NCBI RefSeq assembly: GCF_020103725.1
Contig: NZ_JAHXBG010000008.1
Coordinates: 310,001 to 374,000, forward strand
Reading direction: 5' to 3'
Length of the DNA: 64,000 bases
Origin: Hyalangium gracile
Lineage (GTDB): Bacteria; Myxococcota; Myxococcia; Myxococcales; Myxococcaceae
Part shown: positions 36,729 through 46,199 of the stretch, piece after piece
Numbering within the stretch: position 1 is the stretch's first letter
Layout: every line of letters begins with the position of its first letter
Notes under the pieces: model-generated
What the model was told of the DNA's origin: nothing
Seen by the model: the letters and a program-made list of their open reading frames with translations, nothing else
The model's database searches: none
Translations under genes and position numbers: made by a program

Positions 36729-37337
36729 ATGAACACCCGACTGATCGTCTCCGCCAGCCTCGCCGCCATGCTCGCCGGCTGTGCCGTGCACGGGCCCCGG
36801 GCCTACACGCGCGGCACGTACGAGGACCCGAACACCATCGAGATGCTGTCGGATCAGTTCAACGAGAACGATCTGCAGCTCATCGCGAAGAAGATGGCCG
36901 AGTCGCTGGCCAGCTCGCCGCGCTTCGCGCAGATGGATCCCCAGAAGCTGCCCATCGTGCTGGTGGGCAAGCTGAAGAACAGCACCTCGGAGCACATCGA
37001 CATGCGCTCGCTGGGGGACAAGATCCAGACGGCGCTGGCGCAGACGGGCCGGTTCGCGCTGGTCGACCAGCAGGCGCGCTGGGACATCGCGGAGGAGTAC
37101 GAGTACCAGCAGTCCGGCTACGTGAACCCGAACGAGGCCAAGGGGCCGGGGCAGCAGATCTCCGTGGACTTCATCATGACGGGGGACCTGGCCTCCATCA
37201 TCCAGGAGGTGGGTCGGGACAAGCTCGTCTATTACAAGATGACGGCGAAGCTGAACAACGTGCGCACCGGCCTGCTGGAGTGGACGGACGAGAAGCAGAT
37301 CCGCAAGAAGTTCGAGAAGCGCAACGTGAGCTGGTGA
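36729..37337 (+). CDS. lpoB: LpoB-like penicillin-binding-protein activator lipoprotein
   Basis: 202 residues. The lipobox is AAMLAGCAVHG (Cys17). The mature part matches the LpoB domain: QFNENDLQLIAKKMAESLAS, PIVLVGKLKNSTSEHIDMRS, DKIQTALAQTGRFALVDQQA and DFIMTGDLASIIQE. In enterobacteria LpoB reaches through peptidoglycan to stimulate PBP1b; here the partner is not known. The neighbours (COG3014-like lipoprotein downstream) match a set often found together. Start ATG 36729. Confidence 0.8.
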   Translation: MNTRLIVSASLAAMLAGCAVHGPRAYTRGTYEDPNTIEMLSDQFNENDLQLIAKKMAESLASSPRFAQMDPQKLPIVLVGKLKNSTSEHIDMRSLGDKIQTALAQTGRFALVDQQARWDIAEEYEYQQSGYVNPNEAKGPGQQISVDFIMTGDLASIIQEVGRDKLVYYKMTAKLNNVRTGLLEWTDEKQIRKKFEKRNVSW

Positions 37338-37365
37338 CGCGGCGCTGAGCGCTTGGGAGCGAGCC

Positions 37366-38625
37366 ATGCCCCACCGTCTCGGTCGCGGCCCGTGCCCTCG
37401 GGCGTGGGCCCTGCTGCTGCTCCTGGGGCCTGTGCTGCTGGTCGGGTGCGCCGGTGACTACGTGGCGCGCACGTACGGCGTGCGCCAGGCCTACGAGGGT
37501 GAGGACTACCCGCGCGCGCTGAGCGAGCTGGAGGACCTGGAGCGGAACGGCAACCCGAACGACACCCTGCTGGTGCTGCTGGACAAGGGCATGGTGCTGC
37601 ACGCGGCCGGGCGCTGGCAGGAGAGCATCCAGGTGCTGGCGAAGGCGGACCGGCTCTCGCAGGAGCTGGACGGCATCTCCATCCGCGAGGAGGCGGGCGC
37701 GCTGCTGAGCAACGAGCGGCAGCGGGCCTACCGGGGGGAGGACTTCGAGAAGCTGATGATCTCCGTGCTCCAGGCGCTCAACTACGCGCAGCTGGGCCAG
37801 GACGAGGACGCGCTGGTGGAGGTGCGGCGCGTCAACGAGCGGCTGCAGCGGATGATCGTCGAGGAGAAGAAGCCGTACGAGCAGCTGGCCATCGCGCGCT
37901 ACATCGGCGGGGTGCTGTACGAGGACCAGCGCAACTGGGACTCGGCGTACATCGACTACGCGAAGGCGCTCGAGCTGGAGCCCCGGCTGGGGCCGCTGGC
38001 GGAGCCGCTGCTGCGTCTGGCGAAGCTGGCGGGGCGGGACGAGGCGTACGCGGAGCTGCTCCAGCGCTTCCCGAACGTGCCGCACGAGCCTCTGGGGCCG
38101 GGGGAGGGGCAGGTGGTGGTCGTCATCGAGGCGGGGCTGTCGCCGGAGAAGCAGTCCATCAACCGCCCGTACCAGCCTGGCGCGGTGGAGCTGGTGACGG
38201 TGCCGGTGTACCGGGACCGGAGCGCCACGCCCCAGGCCCAGGTGAGCGTGGGGGCGGTGACGGAGGGGGCGGTGACGGTGACGTCGCTGGAGCAGGTGGC
38301 GAAGGTGCACCTGGACGACCGGATTGGCCGGATGCTGGCGAAGCAGCTGGCCGGGGTGGTGGTGAAGGCGGGGGTGGCGGCGGGGGCGGGGGCCCTCACC
38401 AAGAGTGAGGAGGTGGGCTACCTGACGTTCCTGCTGCTGAACCTGGGCAACGAGGCGGACCTGCGCTCGTGGCTGTCGCTGCCGGCGGAGTTCCAGCTGG
38501 CGCGGTTCCGGCTGCCGGCGGGGCGGCACATGGTGCAGGTGGACTACGGGGGGCGGCTCTCGGCGCGGGAGGTGGAGGTGAGGCCGGGGCGGGTGTCGGT
38601 GGTGGTGCTGCGGCGCTACTACTGA
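37366..38625 (+). CDS. TPR-like lipoprotein of the COG3014 type
   Basis: 419 residues. The lipobox is LLVGCAGDYVARTYG (Cys28). Residues 40-250 are helical repeats (YEGEDYPRALSELEDLERNG, WQESIQVLAKADRLSQELDG, DSAYIDYAKALELEP). The C-terminal third is beta-rich (FRLPAGRHMVQVDYGGRLSA). This is the pattern of the COG3014 lipoproteins commonly encoded next to LpoB-like genes, of unknown exact function in cell-envelope assembly. It follows LpoB by 28 bp. Confidence 0.7.
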   Translation: MPHRLGRGPCPRAWALLLLLGPVLLVGCAGDYVARTYGVRQAYEGEDYPRALSELEDLERNGNPNDTLLVLLDKGMVLHAAGRWQESIQVLAKADRLSQELDGISIREEAGALLSNERQRAYRGEDFEKLMISVLQALNYAQLGQDEDALVEVRRVNERLQRMIVEEKKPYEQLAIARYIGGVLYEDQRNWDSAYIDYAKALELEPRLGPLAEPLLRLAKLAGRDEAYAELLQRFPNVPHEPLGPGEGQVVVVIEAGLSPEKQSINRPYQPGAVELVTVPVYRDRSATPQAQVSVGAVTEGAVTVTSLEQVAKVHLDDRIGRMLAKQLAGVVVKAGVAAGAGALTKSEEVGYLTFLLLNLGNEADLRSWLSLPAEFQLARFRLPAGRHMVQVDYGGRLSAREVEVRPGRVSVVVLRRYY

Positions 38626-38683
38626 ACGGGCATTGCGGTGGAAGTGTCGCGGCTGGCCCATCTGATGTAGGGTCCGCGCCCCA

Positions 38684-39430
38684 ATGTCGCCGGTTGTGGC
38701 CACGGTCGCCGCCTATTCGTTCTTCATTCTGCTGGGTGCCATCGCCGGCTCGCTGGTGGTGGTGTTCACCCATCGGGCGACGCGGCTGGTGTCGTTCCTG
38801 GCGTTCGCCGCGGGGGTGATGCTGGGGGCGGCCTTCTTCCACATGCTGCCCGAGGCGTTCCACGGGGGCGGCTATCCGTCCTTCACGCTGGTGCCGGCGG
38901 GGTTCGTGTTCCTGGTGGTGCTGGAGCGCAACTTCCTGTCGCACACGTGCGAGGAGCCGCTCAACTGCACCGAGCACGCGCACCACGGGCTGGGGCTCAC
39001 GGCGTTCGTGGGGCTGTCGGTGCACACGCTCATCGACGGGCTGGCGCTGGGCTCGGCGGTGACCGAGGGCGTGGGGCTGATGGCCTTCATCGCCATCATG
39101 GCGCACAAGATTCCCTCCTCGCTGTCGCTGGCCTCCATCCTCAAGTCGGAGGGCAAGGGCACGCGGGTCATCCTGGGGTACGCGAGCTTCTACGGGCTGA
39201 TGGTGCCGGTGGGGGCGGGGCTGTATTTCCTGTCGAACGCGGCGCTGCACCTGGAGAAGTTCTCGCCGTGGGCGCTGGCGTTCTCCGCGGGCACTTTCCT
39301 CTACATCGCGGTGTCGGATCTGCTGCCGCACGTGAGCCGGCATGGCAAGGAGCGGCAGGGGCGCAACCTGGTGGCGCTCGTCGCGGGGTTGCTGCTGATG
39401 CTGGCGCTGGCGCGAGTGGTGGAGCACTGA
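38684..39430 (+). CDS. ZIP-family divalent metal transporter
   Basis: 248 residues, eight membrane segments. The metal-site helices are clear: GLSVHTLIDGLALGSAV (TM4, His and Asp) and AIMAHKIPSSLSLASIL (TM5, His-Lys-x-Pro). A histidine/cysteine loop (SHTCEEPLNCTEHAHHGLG) precedes TM4 and may bind zinc. It imports zinc or iron across the inner membrane. The variable loop is short. Monocistronic, 58 bp after the previous gene. Confidence 0.85.
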   Translation: MSPVVATVAAYSFFILLGAIAGSLVVVFTHRATRLVSFLAFAAGVMLGAAFFHMLPEAFHGGGYPSFTLVPAGFVFLVVLERNFLSHTCEEPLNCTEHAHHGLGLTAFVGLSVHTLIDGLALGSAVTEGVGLMAFIAIMAHKIPSSLSLASILKSEGKGTRVILGYASFYGLMVPVGAGLYFLSNAALHLEKFSPWALAFSAGTFLYIAVSDLLPHVSRHGKERQGRNLVALVAGLLLMLALARVVEH

Positions 39431-39511
39431 GCGGATGCCCGAAAGGGCAGCGCCAGTGGGCTGGCGTACCGTTATGTTGCTGGGAGTTCGCGGGGAGGCT
39501 CGGCACACGAC

Positions 39512-40762
39512 ATGGCGCGGCGCGCGGTGTTCTCCAGGCTCGTGAAGTGGGGGCGGAGACACCCGCTGGGGGCCGGAGTGCTCGCGGTGGTGGTGCTGCT
39601 GGCGGGCGTGGGAGCGGTCCGCTCGGCGCGTGGCGCCGAGGTGGAGGCCCTGCGCGTCACCTGGGGGCCTGTCGTCCACCGGATTGTCGTGAGCGGACGG
39701 GTGTCGCCTCCGTCGCAGGTGTCGGTGGCCTCGGTGCTGGCGGGGACGGTGGAGGCGGTGGCGGTGGAGGAGGGGGCGCAGGTGGAGCCGGGGCAGCTGC
39801 TCCTGAAGCTGGAGGCCTCCACGCTGGAGGCGGACGTGGCGCGCGCCCGGGCCGGAGTGGGGCAGGCGCGCGCGAGGCTCAAGCAGTTCCTGGAGGTGAG
39901 CGCGCCGCAGCGGGCGCAGGCCGTGCGGCAGGCCGAGGTGGAGCGGGACCAGGCCGAGCGCGCCTTCGAGCGGACCCGGACGCTGGTGGAGGCGGGCTCG
40001 GTGACGCAGGAGCAGTTCGAGCAGGCCCGGAGCGGGCTGGAACTGGCGCGCAGCCGGCTGGCGAGCGCGCAGGCCCAGGCGACGGCGAGCGTGCGGGGCG
40101 GGGCGGAGGTGTGGCTGGTGGAGGCGGGGGTGGCGCAGGCGGAGGCGGAGCTGAAGGCCGCCCAGGAGCGGCTCGCGCAGGCCACGCTCGCGGCGCCGGT
40201 GCGGGCGGTGGTGCTGCGGCGGGACGTGGAGCCGGGGGACTCGGTGCAGCCGGGCCGGGTACTGCTCACGCTGGCGCGAGTGGGAGAGACGCGGCTGGTG
40301 GTGGAGCCGGATGAGCGCAGCCTGGCCTTCATCCAGCGGGGACAGCCCGCGCGGGCCTCGGCGGATGCGTTTCCCCAGGAGCGCTTCCCCGCGACGGTGG
40401 AGACGGTGGCTCCGGCGGTGGATGCGGAGCGGGGGACGGTGGAGGTGAAGCTCGCGGTGCCGAAGCCGCCGGACTACCTGCGGCCGGGGATGACGGTGTC
40501 GGTGGAGCTCGAGGTAGGGCGCCGCGAGCGAGCGCTGGTGCTGCCGGCGGAGGCGGTGCGAGACACGGCCTCGGAGCAGCCGTGGGTGCTCGTCCCGGAG
40601 GGCGGCCGGGCGGTGAGGAGGGATGTGGAGCTGGGGCTGCGAGGAGAGGATCGGGTGGAGGTGGCGAAGGGGCTGGCCGAGGGGGAGCTGGTCCTGCTTC
40701 CCGCGGGGAGGCCGCTGGTGCCGGGCCAGCGGGTGAGGCCGCGGGTTCGAGAGGGGCGGTGA
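39512..40762 (+). CDS. Periplasmic adaptor (HlyD/MacA family)
   Basis: 416 residues. One N-terminal membrane anchor (LGAGVLAVVVLLAGVGAVRS) precedes a lipoyl half-motif (VEAVAVEEGAQVEPGQLLLK), a long coiled coil (about 105-225, rich in Ala, Arg, Glu) and a second lipoyl/beta-barrel part (VVLRRDVEPGDSVQPGRVLL). This is the adaptor that joins an inner-membrane ABC exporter to an outer-membrane channel. The permease and ATPase follow directly. No TolC-like gene is in the window. Confidence 0.85.
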   Translation: MARRAVFSRLVKWGRRHPLGAGVLAVVVLLAGVGAVRSARGAEVEALRVTWGPVVHRIVVSGRVSPPSQVSVASVLAGTVEAVAVEEGAQVEPGQLLLKLEASTLEADVARARAGVGQARARLKQFLEVSAPQRAQAVRQAEVERDQAERAFERTRTLVEAGSVTQEQFEQARSGLELARSRLASAQAQATASVRGGAEVWLVEAGVAQAEAELKAAQERLAQATLAAPVRAVVLRRDVEPGDSVQPGRVLLTLARVGETRLVVEPDERSLAFIQRGQPARASADAFPQERFPATVETVAPAVDAERGTVEVKLAVPKPPDYLRPGMTVSVELEVGRRERALVLPAEAVRDTASEQPWVLVPEGGRAVRRDVELGLRGEDRVEVAKGLAEGELVLLPAGRPLVPGQRVRPRVREGR

Positions 40763-40768
40763 GGGGCC

Positions 40769-41980
40769 ATGCCGTTCGAGCTCTTCGTCGCGCTGCGGTT
40801 TCTTCGGGAGGGCCGGGCCCAGACGGTGCTGATCCTCGCGGGGGCCTCGGTAGGGGTGGCGGTGATCGTCTTCCTCTCGGCGCTGATCGACGGGCTCCAG
40901 GTGAGCCTGGTGTCGAGGACGCTGGGCTCTCAGCCGCACATCATCGTCCGAGCACCGGATGAGGCGGCCCGGACGCTGACGCGCTCGTCGAGCGATCTGG
41001 TGCAGGTGGTGCGTCCGGCGCAGCGGCTGCGGTCGGTGGACCAATGGCAGCAGGTGCGGACGCTGCTGGAGCGCACGCCGGGGGTGGAGGCGGTGTCGCC
41101 GGTGGTGTCGGGGCCGGGCTTCGCGGCGAGGGGCACGGCGAGCCGCTCGGTGGCGATCCGAGGGGTGGAGCCGGAGGCATTCTCGAGGGTCATCGACGTG
41201 CCGTCGCGCCTGGTGGCGGGGAGGTGGAGGCTGCTCGGGGCCGAGGCGGTGATCGGGCAGGAGCTGGCGAAGGACCTGGGGCTGTCGGTGGGGGACAGGG
41301 TGCGGCTGTCCACGGCGGAGGGGCGCGTGGACACGTTCCTCATCACGGGCATCTTCGATCTGGGGAACAAGGACGTGAACGAGCGCTGGGTGCTGGTGCC
41401 GCTGCGCTCGGCGCAGACGCTGCTGGAGCTGCTGGGCGGAGTGTCGGCGCTGGAGCTGAGGGTGACGGACCTGTTCGGCGCGGACGAGCTGGCGGGAGAG
41501 CTGCGGCGGCGCACGGGGCTGGTGGCGGAGAGCTGGATGACGTTGAACGCGCAGCTGCTGACGGCGCTGCGCTCGCAGAGCAGCTCGCGGTACATGATCC
41601 AGTTCTTCGTGATCGTGGCGGTGGCGCTGGGGATCGCTTCGGTGCTGGTGGTGTCGGTGGTGCAGAAGTCGAGGGAGATCGGCATCCTGAAGGCGATGGG
41701 GACACCGACGGGGAAGGTGATGCGGGTGTTCCTGATCCAGGGAGCGGTGGTGGGGGTGGTGGGCTCGGTGGTGGGCAGCGGGATGGGAGCGGGGCTGGCG
41801 CTCTTCTTCACGTCGATGATGCGGAACGCGGATGGCTCGCCGCTGTTTCCCATCACACTGGAGCCGAGGCTGTTCCTCACGGCGGCGGGAGTGGCGCTGG
41901 TGACGGGGCTGGTGGCGGCGGTGGTGCCGGCGAGACGCGCGGCCTGGCTGGATCCGGCGGTGGTGATCCGCAATGGCTGA
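40769..41980 (+). CDS. ABC transporter permease (MacB/LolC type)
   Basis: 403 residues. TM1 is at about 15-40, a large periplasmic domain lies between 45 and 260, and three helices follow ([20 protein letters not shown], then [20 protein letters not shown] and [20 protein letters not shown]). It has the FtsX/MacB fold with the typical [19 protein letters not shown] coupling segment. These proteins drive lipoprotein, peptide or drug export by mechanotransmission rather than by channelling substrate. Six bases separate it from the adaptor gene. Confidence 0.85.
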   Translation: MPFELFVALRFLREGRAQTVLILAGASVGVAVIVFLSALIDGLQVSLVSRTLGSQPHIIVRAPDEAARTLTRSSSDLVQVVRPAQRLRSVDQWQQVRTLLERTPGVEAVSPVVSGPGFAARGTASRSVAIRGVEPEAFSRVIDVPSRLVAGRWRLLGAEAVIGQELAKDLGLSVGDRVRLSTAEGRVDTFLITGIFDLGNKDVNERWVLVPLRSAQTLLELLGGVSALELRVTDLFGADELAGELRRRTGLVAESWMTLNAQLLTALRSQSSSRYMIQFFVIVAVALGIASVLVVSVVQKSREIGILKAMGTPTGKVMRVFLIQGAVVGVVGSVVGSGMGAGLALFFTSMMRNADGSPLFPITLEPRLFLTAAGVALVTGLVAAVVPARRAAWLDPAVVIRNG

Positions 41981-42683
41981 GCCGGTGCTCCAGCTCCAGG
42001 GAGTGACGAAGGACTACGGGGAGGAGGTCGTCACCCGGGTCCTGCGAGGCATCGACCTGGAGCTGCGAGCCGGTGAGTTCGCGGCGCTGGTGGGGCCATC
42101 GGGCTCGGGGAAGAGCACGCTGCTGAACCTGATCGGGCTGCTGGACAGGCCCACGGGGGGCAAGGTGCTGATCCAGGGGCAGGACACGTCGGAGTTGGAT
42201 GACGACGGGCTGGCGCGGATGCGGGCACGGACACTGGGCTTCATCTTCCAGTTCCACCACCTGCTGGGAGCCTTCAGCGCGGCGGAGAACGTGATGATGC
42301 CGCTGCTGGCGGACGAGGGGCGGCCCACGGCGCGGATGCGGGAGCGAGCGCTGGCGCTGCTGAGGGACGTGGGGCTGGGGGAGCGAGCGGACGCGCCGCC
42401 GAGCAAGCTCTCGGGTGGGCAGCAGCAGCGGGTGGCGATTGCGCGAGCGCTGGTGACATCGCCGCCGCTAGTGCTGGCGGACGAGCCCACGGGCAACCTG
42501 GACACGGGGACCTCGGCGCAGGTGTTCGAACTGCTGCGCCGCTTCAACGTGGAGCGGGGGACGACGTTCCTCATCGTCACGCACGATCTGCGCCTGGCCG
42601 AGCAGTGTGACCGCATCATCGAGATCGTCGACGGAAGCATCCGCAGGGACGAGCCGGTGACCAGGGGCTCCCGGCCCGGGTGA
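41973..42683 (+). CDS. ABC transporter ATP-binding protein (MacB/LolD type)
   Basis: 236 residues with Walker [17 protein letters not shown]-loop [10 protein letters not shown], signature [15 protein letters not shown], Walker [13 protein letters not shown] and switch His in [13 protein letters not shown]. It overlaps the permease stop by 8 bp and powers it. The MacB ATPase and permease, fused in E. coli, are separate here. Substrate unknown. Confidence 0.9.
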   Translation: MAEPVLQLQGVTKDYGEEVVTRVLRGIDLELRAGEFAALVGPSGSGKSTLLNLIGLLDRPTGGKVLIQGQDTSELDDDGLARMRARTLGFIFQFHHLLGAFSAAENVMMPLLADEGRPTARMRERALALLRDVGLGERADAPPSKLSGGQQQRVAIARALVTSPPLVLADEPTGNLDTGTSAQVFELLRRFNVERGTTFLIVTHDLRLAEQCDRIIEIVDGSIRRDEPVTRGSRPG

Positions 42684-42720
42684 CCCATCAGGGCTCCCGT
42701 GCTATCTCGATGGAAGGGAC

Positions 42721-43617
42721 ATGCTCCGTCACGTGAGACCGCGCGCACTGCCATGGCTGGCACTCTTCTCGCTGGTCTCCTGCAAGGGATGCTTCGATGA
42801 AGCATCCACGCGCGCCCCGGACGCCGCTCCGAGAGCTGAGCGTCCTCGGCCCGCTGACGGTGGCGGCGATGGGCTCCAGGTCCTCGAGACGAGCGTGTTC
42901 CGTGCGGCGGGCGAGCCGGACTTCAAGAACCGTTATGCGTCGACGGTCATGATCACGACGGGACCGCCAGAGGCGTCGAAGACATGCAGCGGCGTGCTCC
43001 TCGCTCCAAGCCTCGCCCTCACGGCGGCGCACTGTGTCTGCGAACCGCGAGCCGAATGCGTCGCGACGGCCTATGTGACGACAGTGACTTATGATCCCGT
43101 GAAGGCGAGGATCGGCACGGGCGGGCAGACCCGGGTCTACGAGGGAGTCGTGCTGCCTCATCCGGAACTCGAGCTCCTTGTGGACCCCACGGGACAGGTC
43201 GTGGCCGGCAAGGCGAATCTGGCGCTCCTTCAGCTGGACGAGCCGGTTGAGGGCCTCCACTCAGGGTTCGCGCTGACAGACACCCCTGCTCAATCCGGCG
43301 AGCTCCTGGTCATGGCGGGTTATGGGCGAGGGGGAGACGTGGGGAGCTTCTATGGGCTTCGCTACTTCAGGAAGAACAAGGTCGCGCGGGCTTCGACACC
43401 TGGAGGTGAGCGAGTCCTGTACGAGCAGCAGGGCACATCGCTGTACAATGGCTTCGACGGCGGGCCCTGCTTTCGAGAAGAGGGCCCGCAGCGATGGCTC
43501 GTGGGCATCGCGACCTGGGGCTCCGACAAGGAACTGTCGTTCACAGACCTGTCTCCGTACCAGGACTGGTTGCGCGCCGAGCTCAGCAAGGATGCGCGCG
43601 ACTCCGGACGTCCGTGA
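42721..43617 (+). CDS. Trypsin-fold lipoprotein lacking two catalytic residues (pseudoprotease)
   Basis: 298 residues. The lipobox is ALFSLVSCKGCF (Cys21). The fold is that of S1 serine proteases: His104 in LTAAHCVC is kept. The Asp position reads KANLALLQ (Asn166 for Asp), and the Ser position reads NGFDGGPC (Asp246 for Ser in GDSGGP). It should therefore be inactive as a protease and may bind peptides, act as a decoy or regulate the next protein. Except at these positions, the catalytic blocks align closely with the intact paralogue at 43634. The substitutions are clear in the DNA (TTCGACGGC, GCGAATCTG). Confidence 0.8.
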   Translation: MLRHVRPRALPWLALFSLVSCKGCFDEASTRAPDAAPRAERPRPADGGGDGLQVLETSVFRAAGEPDFKNRYASTVMITTGPPEASKTCSGVLLAPSLALTAAHCVCEPRAECVATAYVTTVTYDPVKARIGTGGQTRVYEGVVLPHPELELLVDPTGQVVAGKANLALLQLDEPVEGLHSGFALTDTPAQSGELLVMAGYGRGGDVGSFYGLRYFRKNKVARASTPGGERVLYEQQGTSLYNGFDGGPCFREEGPQRWLVGIATWGSDKELSFTDLSPYQDWLRAELSKDARDSGRP

Positions 43618-43633
43618 AGGAGGAAACGGCTCC

Positions 43634-44560
43634 ATGATGGCGCATCGAGGCGGTACCACGCTCTCTTCCGTGCTGGCGGTGCTGCTCGTGGGGGCAGGGT
43701 GTGCGACGGCTCCCGTCGCGCCTCGGCTGGATGAAGCGCAAGCTCAGGTCTTCGAGCTCCCGGCGGAGGCGGTGTCTCCCCCGGCCCAGGCGGACCAGCT
43801 GTTCGTGTTGGGCGCCACGGGTGTGGATGTATCGAACCGCTACCTGTCGACGGTGGTCGTCACCACGGATGAGGCGTCCGGCATGTGCAGTGGCGTTCTC
43901 ATCAGCCCACGCCTCGTGCTGACCGCGGGGCATTGCGTGTGTGGACGGCGAAGGGTGACGCATGCCGCGGGTGCCAGCGGAACCGAGATCGACGGCTCAC
44001 AATGCGCCAGCAAGGCCTTTGCCACGGTCACGGCCTACGAGCCGACCAAGGCGAAGTCGCAATACTCCATGCTGCCCCGCATCTATCAGGGGAGCGTCCG
44101 ACCCCATGGCGAGCTGAAGATCCACCTCGATGCGCAGGACAACGTCGTGTCGAGTCGAGCCGATCTGGCCCTCATCCTGTTGGAGGAGGCGGTAGCGGGT
44201 GTGGGAGTGGCGCAGCTCGCGGGGAGCGAGGTGCGCCAGGAAGAAGCCCTCGTCATGGTGGGCTACGGCGCTGACAAGACGGACCTGGGGGAGGCCATGC
44301 CGGGATTTCGTCGCTATGGCACCAATGCGGTCACTCAAGTAAGGCCCCCGGAAGAGGGGCTCTTCGTCATGGAGAAGGAGGGGGCGCACTCGTATGCCGG
44401 AGACAGCGGAGGGCCATGCTTCCGCGAAGACAAGAAGGGCCGCTGGCTGGTGGGCATCTCGGCGCGAGGAACGGGCAAGGTGTCGAGATTCACGAGCACC
44501 TACCGTTACAAGGCCTGGCTGGAGCAGGAGATCAAACTCGCCGCGAAGCGCAAGACGTGA
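43634..44560 (+). CDS. Trypsin-like serine protease lipoprotein
   Basis: 308 residues with lipobox LLVGAGCATAP (Cys23). The full triad is present: His100 in LTAGHCVC, Asp177 in SRADLALILL and Ser258 in YAGDSGGPC. Paired cysteines suggest disulfides. It is an envelope or surface protease of the S1 family. The ATG at 43634 has GGAGG about 10 bases upstream, 16 bp after the degenerate paralogue's stop, so both are co-transcribed. Tandem duplication followed by loss of activity in the first copy is likely. Confidence 0.85.
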   Translation: MMAHRGGTTLSSVLAVLLVGAGCATAPVAPRLDEAQAQVFELPAEAVSPPAQADQLFVLGATGVDVSNRYLSTVVVTTDEASGMCSGVLISPRLVLTAGHCVCGRRRVTHAAGASGTEIDGSQCASKAFATVTAYEPTKAKSQYSMLPRIYQGSVRPHGELKIHLDAQDNVVSSRADLALILLEEAVAGVGVAQLAGSEVRQEEALVMVGYGADKTDLGEAMPGFRRYGTNAVTQVRPPEEGLFVMEKEGAHSYAGDSGGPCFREDKKGRWLVGISARGTGKVSRFTSTYRYKAWLEQEIKLAAKRKT

Positions 44561-44667
44561 GCTTGTCAGGAAGGGCCGCTGCCAGGCATGGCGCTAAGGA
44601 CGAACGGTCCGCGCGCGATTGCCGTCAAGTCTGCTGGGACACACCGTTGAGCTGACGGGAGACGCCC

Positions 44668-45111
44668 ATGCTCACGATCGACGAACTGATGACCCGCGAT
44701 GTCGTCACGCTGGAGGCGGACGACGCGCTCATTGATGTGGATGACCTCTTGAAGCGGCACCACATCCGCCACGTCCCCGTCGTCCACGACGGGAAGCTCG
44801 TGGGGATGGTGAGCCACCGGGACCTCATCCGCGCGCTCGCCCGTCAGCCCCTCGGGCAGGGCGCGAGGCCCCTCGGCGTGAAGGACGTGATGACCCGGGA
44901 CGTGGAGACGGTGCTCCCCTCCACCTCCACGCGCCAGGCCATCGAGAAGCTCCTGGACCGGCGCTTCGGGTGCCTGCCCGTGGTGGATGAGAAGGGAACC
45001 CTCGTGGGCATCGTCACCGAGTCCGACTTCCTGCGCCTGGCCCTGGCGCTCCTCAAGGAGCGCGAGACACGCACGCCCGAGTACGAGCAGGTGCCGGTGA
45101 GCCCGCACTGA
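44668..45111 (+). CDS. Two-CBS-domain protein
   Basis: 147 residues, essentially a Bateman pair. CBS1 is at about 5-60 (VDDLLKRHHIRHVPVVHDGK, LVGMVSHRDLIRAL) and CBS2 at about 72-130 (RQAIEKLLDRRFGCLPVVDE, LVGIVTESDFLRLALAL). Such stand-alone pairs bind adenine nucleotides and regulate other proteins. The ATG at 44668 (GGGAGAC upstream) is monocistronic. Confidence 0.85.
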   Translation: MLTIDELMTRDVVTLEADDALIDVDDLLKRHHIRHVPVVHDGKLVGMVSHRDLIRALARQPLGQGARPLGVKDVMTRDVETVLPSTSTRQAIEKLLDRRFGCLPVVDEKGTLVGIVTESDFLRLALALLKERETRTPEYEQVPVSPH

Positions 45112-45173
45112 CGCGAGCCTCTTGGCTTTCGGCCCGCCGGGCTGGAGGATGCGCCGCCCCAAACCCGGCCCCC

Positions 45174-46016
45174 ATGGAACGACGCTCCGACTGGTACTCC
45201 CACCCCAAGTATTACGAGGCCATCTTCGGCACCGACACCCGCAAGGAGATGGACTTCCTCCTCGAGGTGAATCGACACCACGGCACCGGAGGCTCGCTGC
45301 TGCTCGAGCCCGCCTGCGGCGCCGGGAGGCTCGTGGCCGAGGCCGCGCGCCGAGGGCTCGACATCGTCGGCTATGACATCTCCGAGCCGATGCTCGCGCA
45401 CGCCCGCCGCCGCCTCTCGCCCGCGAGGAGGCGCCACGTCCACCTCTTCCAGTCGCGCATGGAGTCGTTCTCCGCGCCCGAGTGGGAGGGCCGCGTGGAC
45501 CTGGCCTTCAACCTCGTCTCCACCTTCCGCTACCTGGACAGCGAGACCGCCGCGAGAGAGCACCTGAAGAGCACCCGGAGGCTGCTCAAGCCCGAGGGCA
45601 TCTATGCGCTGGGCTTCCACCTCACCGACTACGCCCGCACCACCCTGGAGCGCGAGCGCTGGGTGGGGCGCGTGGGCCGGGACACCGTCATCTGCAACAC
45701 CCGCGAGGGGCTCCCGGATCGCCGCCTGCGGCGCTCGGCCATGCGCAACCGGCTGCGAATCACCGGTCCGGGCCGGGACATGCTCATCGAGACGAACTGG
45801 TTCTTCCGCACGTACGACCTGGACGAAGCGCGGCGCCTCTTCCGCTCGGCGGGCCTGCGCATCCTGGCCATGTACGACTTCGACTACCGGTTGGAGAGCC
45901 CGCTCGGGCGCGGCAGCAACCGGCTGGACCGCGTCTTCATCCTCCAGCCGCTTCCGACACCTGCTGGACGGAAGCCGCGAAGCGCAGGCAGGGCCTCGCG
46001 CACCGAATCAAAATAA
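45174..46016 (+). CDS. SAM-dependent class I methyltransferase
   Basis: 280 residues. Motif I LLLEPACGAGRLVAEAARRG (about 42-61) and acidic motif II GYDISEPMLAHAR (about 66-78) bind SAM; post-motifs MESFSAPEWEGRVDLAFNLV follow. The C-terminal part (FRTYDLDEARRLFRSAGLRI) is like small-molecule methyltransferases. Substrate unknown. The gene ends in a basic tail (GRKPRSAGRASRTESK). No neighbour gives a hint. Confidence 0.8.
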   Translation: MERRSDWYSHPKYYEAIFGTDTRKEMDFLLEVNRHHGTGGSLLLEPACGAGRLVAEAARRGLDIVGYDISEPMLAHARRRLSPARRRHVHLFQSRMESFSAPEWEGRVDLAFNLVSTFRYLDSETAAREHLKSTRRLLKPEGIYALGFHLTDYARTTLERERWVGRVGRDTVICNTREGLPDRRLRRSAMRNRLRITGPGRDMLIETNWFFRTYDLDEARRLFRSAGLRILAMYDFDYRLESPLGRGSNRLDRVFILQPLPTPAGRKPRSAGRASRTESK

Positions 46017-46103
46017 GGGTTACTCTATGAGAAGGAGAGTCGTGCGGGACGAGAGCGCCGTGTAGGCGTTTCTGCGTCATGTGCGCAGGAGCCCACCGCC
46101 TCG

Positions 46104-46187
46104 GACCCAGCTGCGTTCGACTTGGACGCAACTGCTTCCAAAATGGACGCAAGTGCGTCCAACCTGGACGCAAGCGCTCTCACCACC
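46104..46187 (+). repeat. 21-bp tandem repeat, four units
   Basis: Four head-to-tail units of 21 bp start at 46104, 46125, 46146 and 46167, each beginning GAC(G/C)CA(A/G) and carrying CTGC or TGCG near the middle; the last is partial. In one plus-strand frame the units encode a heptad TQLRSTW, TQLLPKW, TQVRPTW, TQALSPP. The minus strand also gives heptads (WTHLRPF, WKQLRPS). No full gene surrounds them. The unit is not separated by spacers, so it is not CRISPR. Confidence 0.8.
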
Positions 46188-46199
46188 CTCTTGTAAGGG

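Noticed and set aside
38396-41044. A very long open frame on the minus strand opposite the ZIP transporter and adaptor genes
   Set aside because: It is low-complexity (His, Arg, Pro), has no recognisable motif, and mirrors the third-position G/C bias of the real plus-strand genes.
46104-46187. CRISPR array
   Set aside because: The repeats are contiguous without spacers and degenerate, so they are a tandem repeat, not CRISPR.
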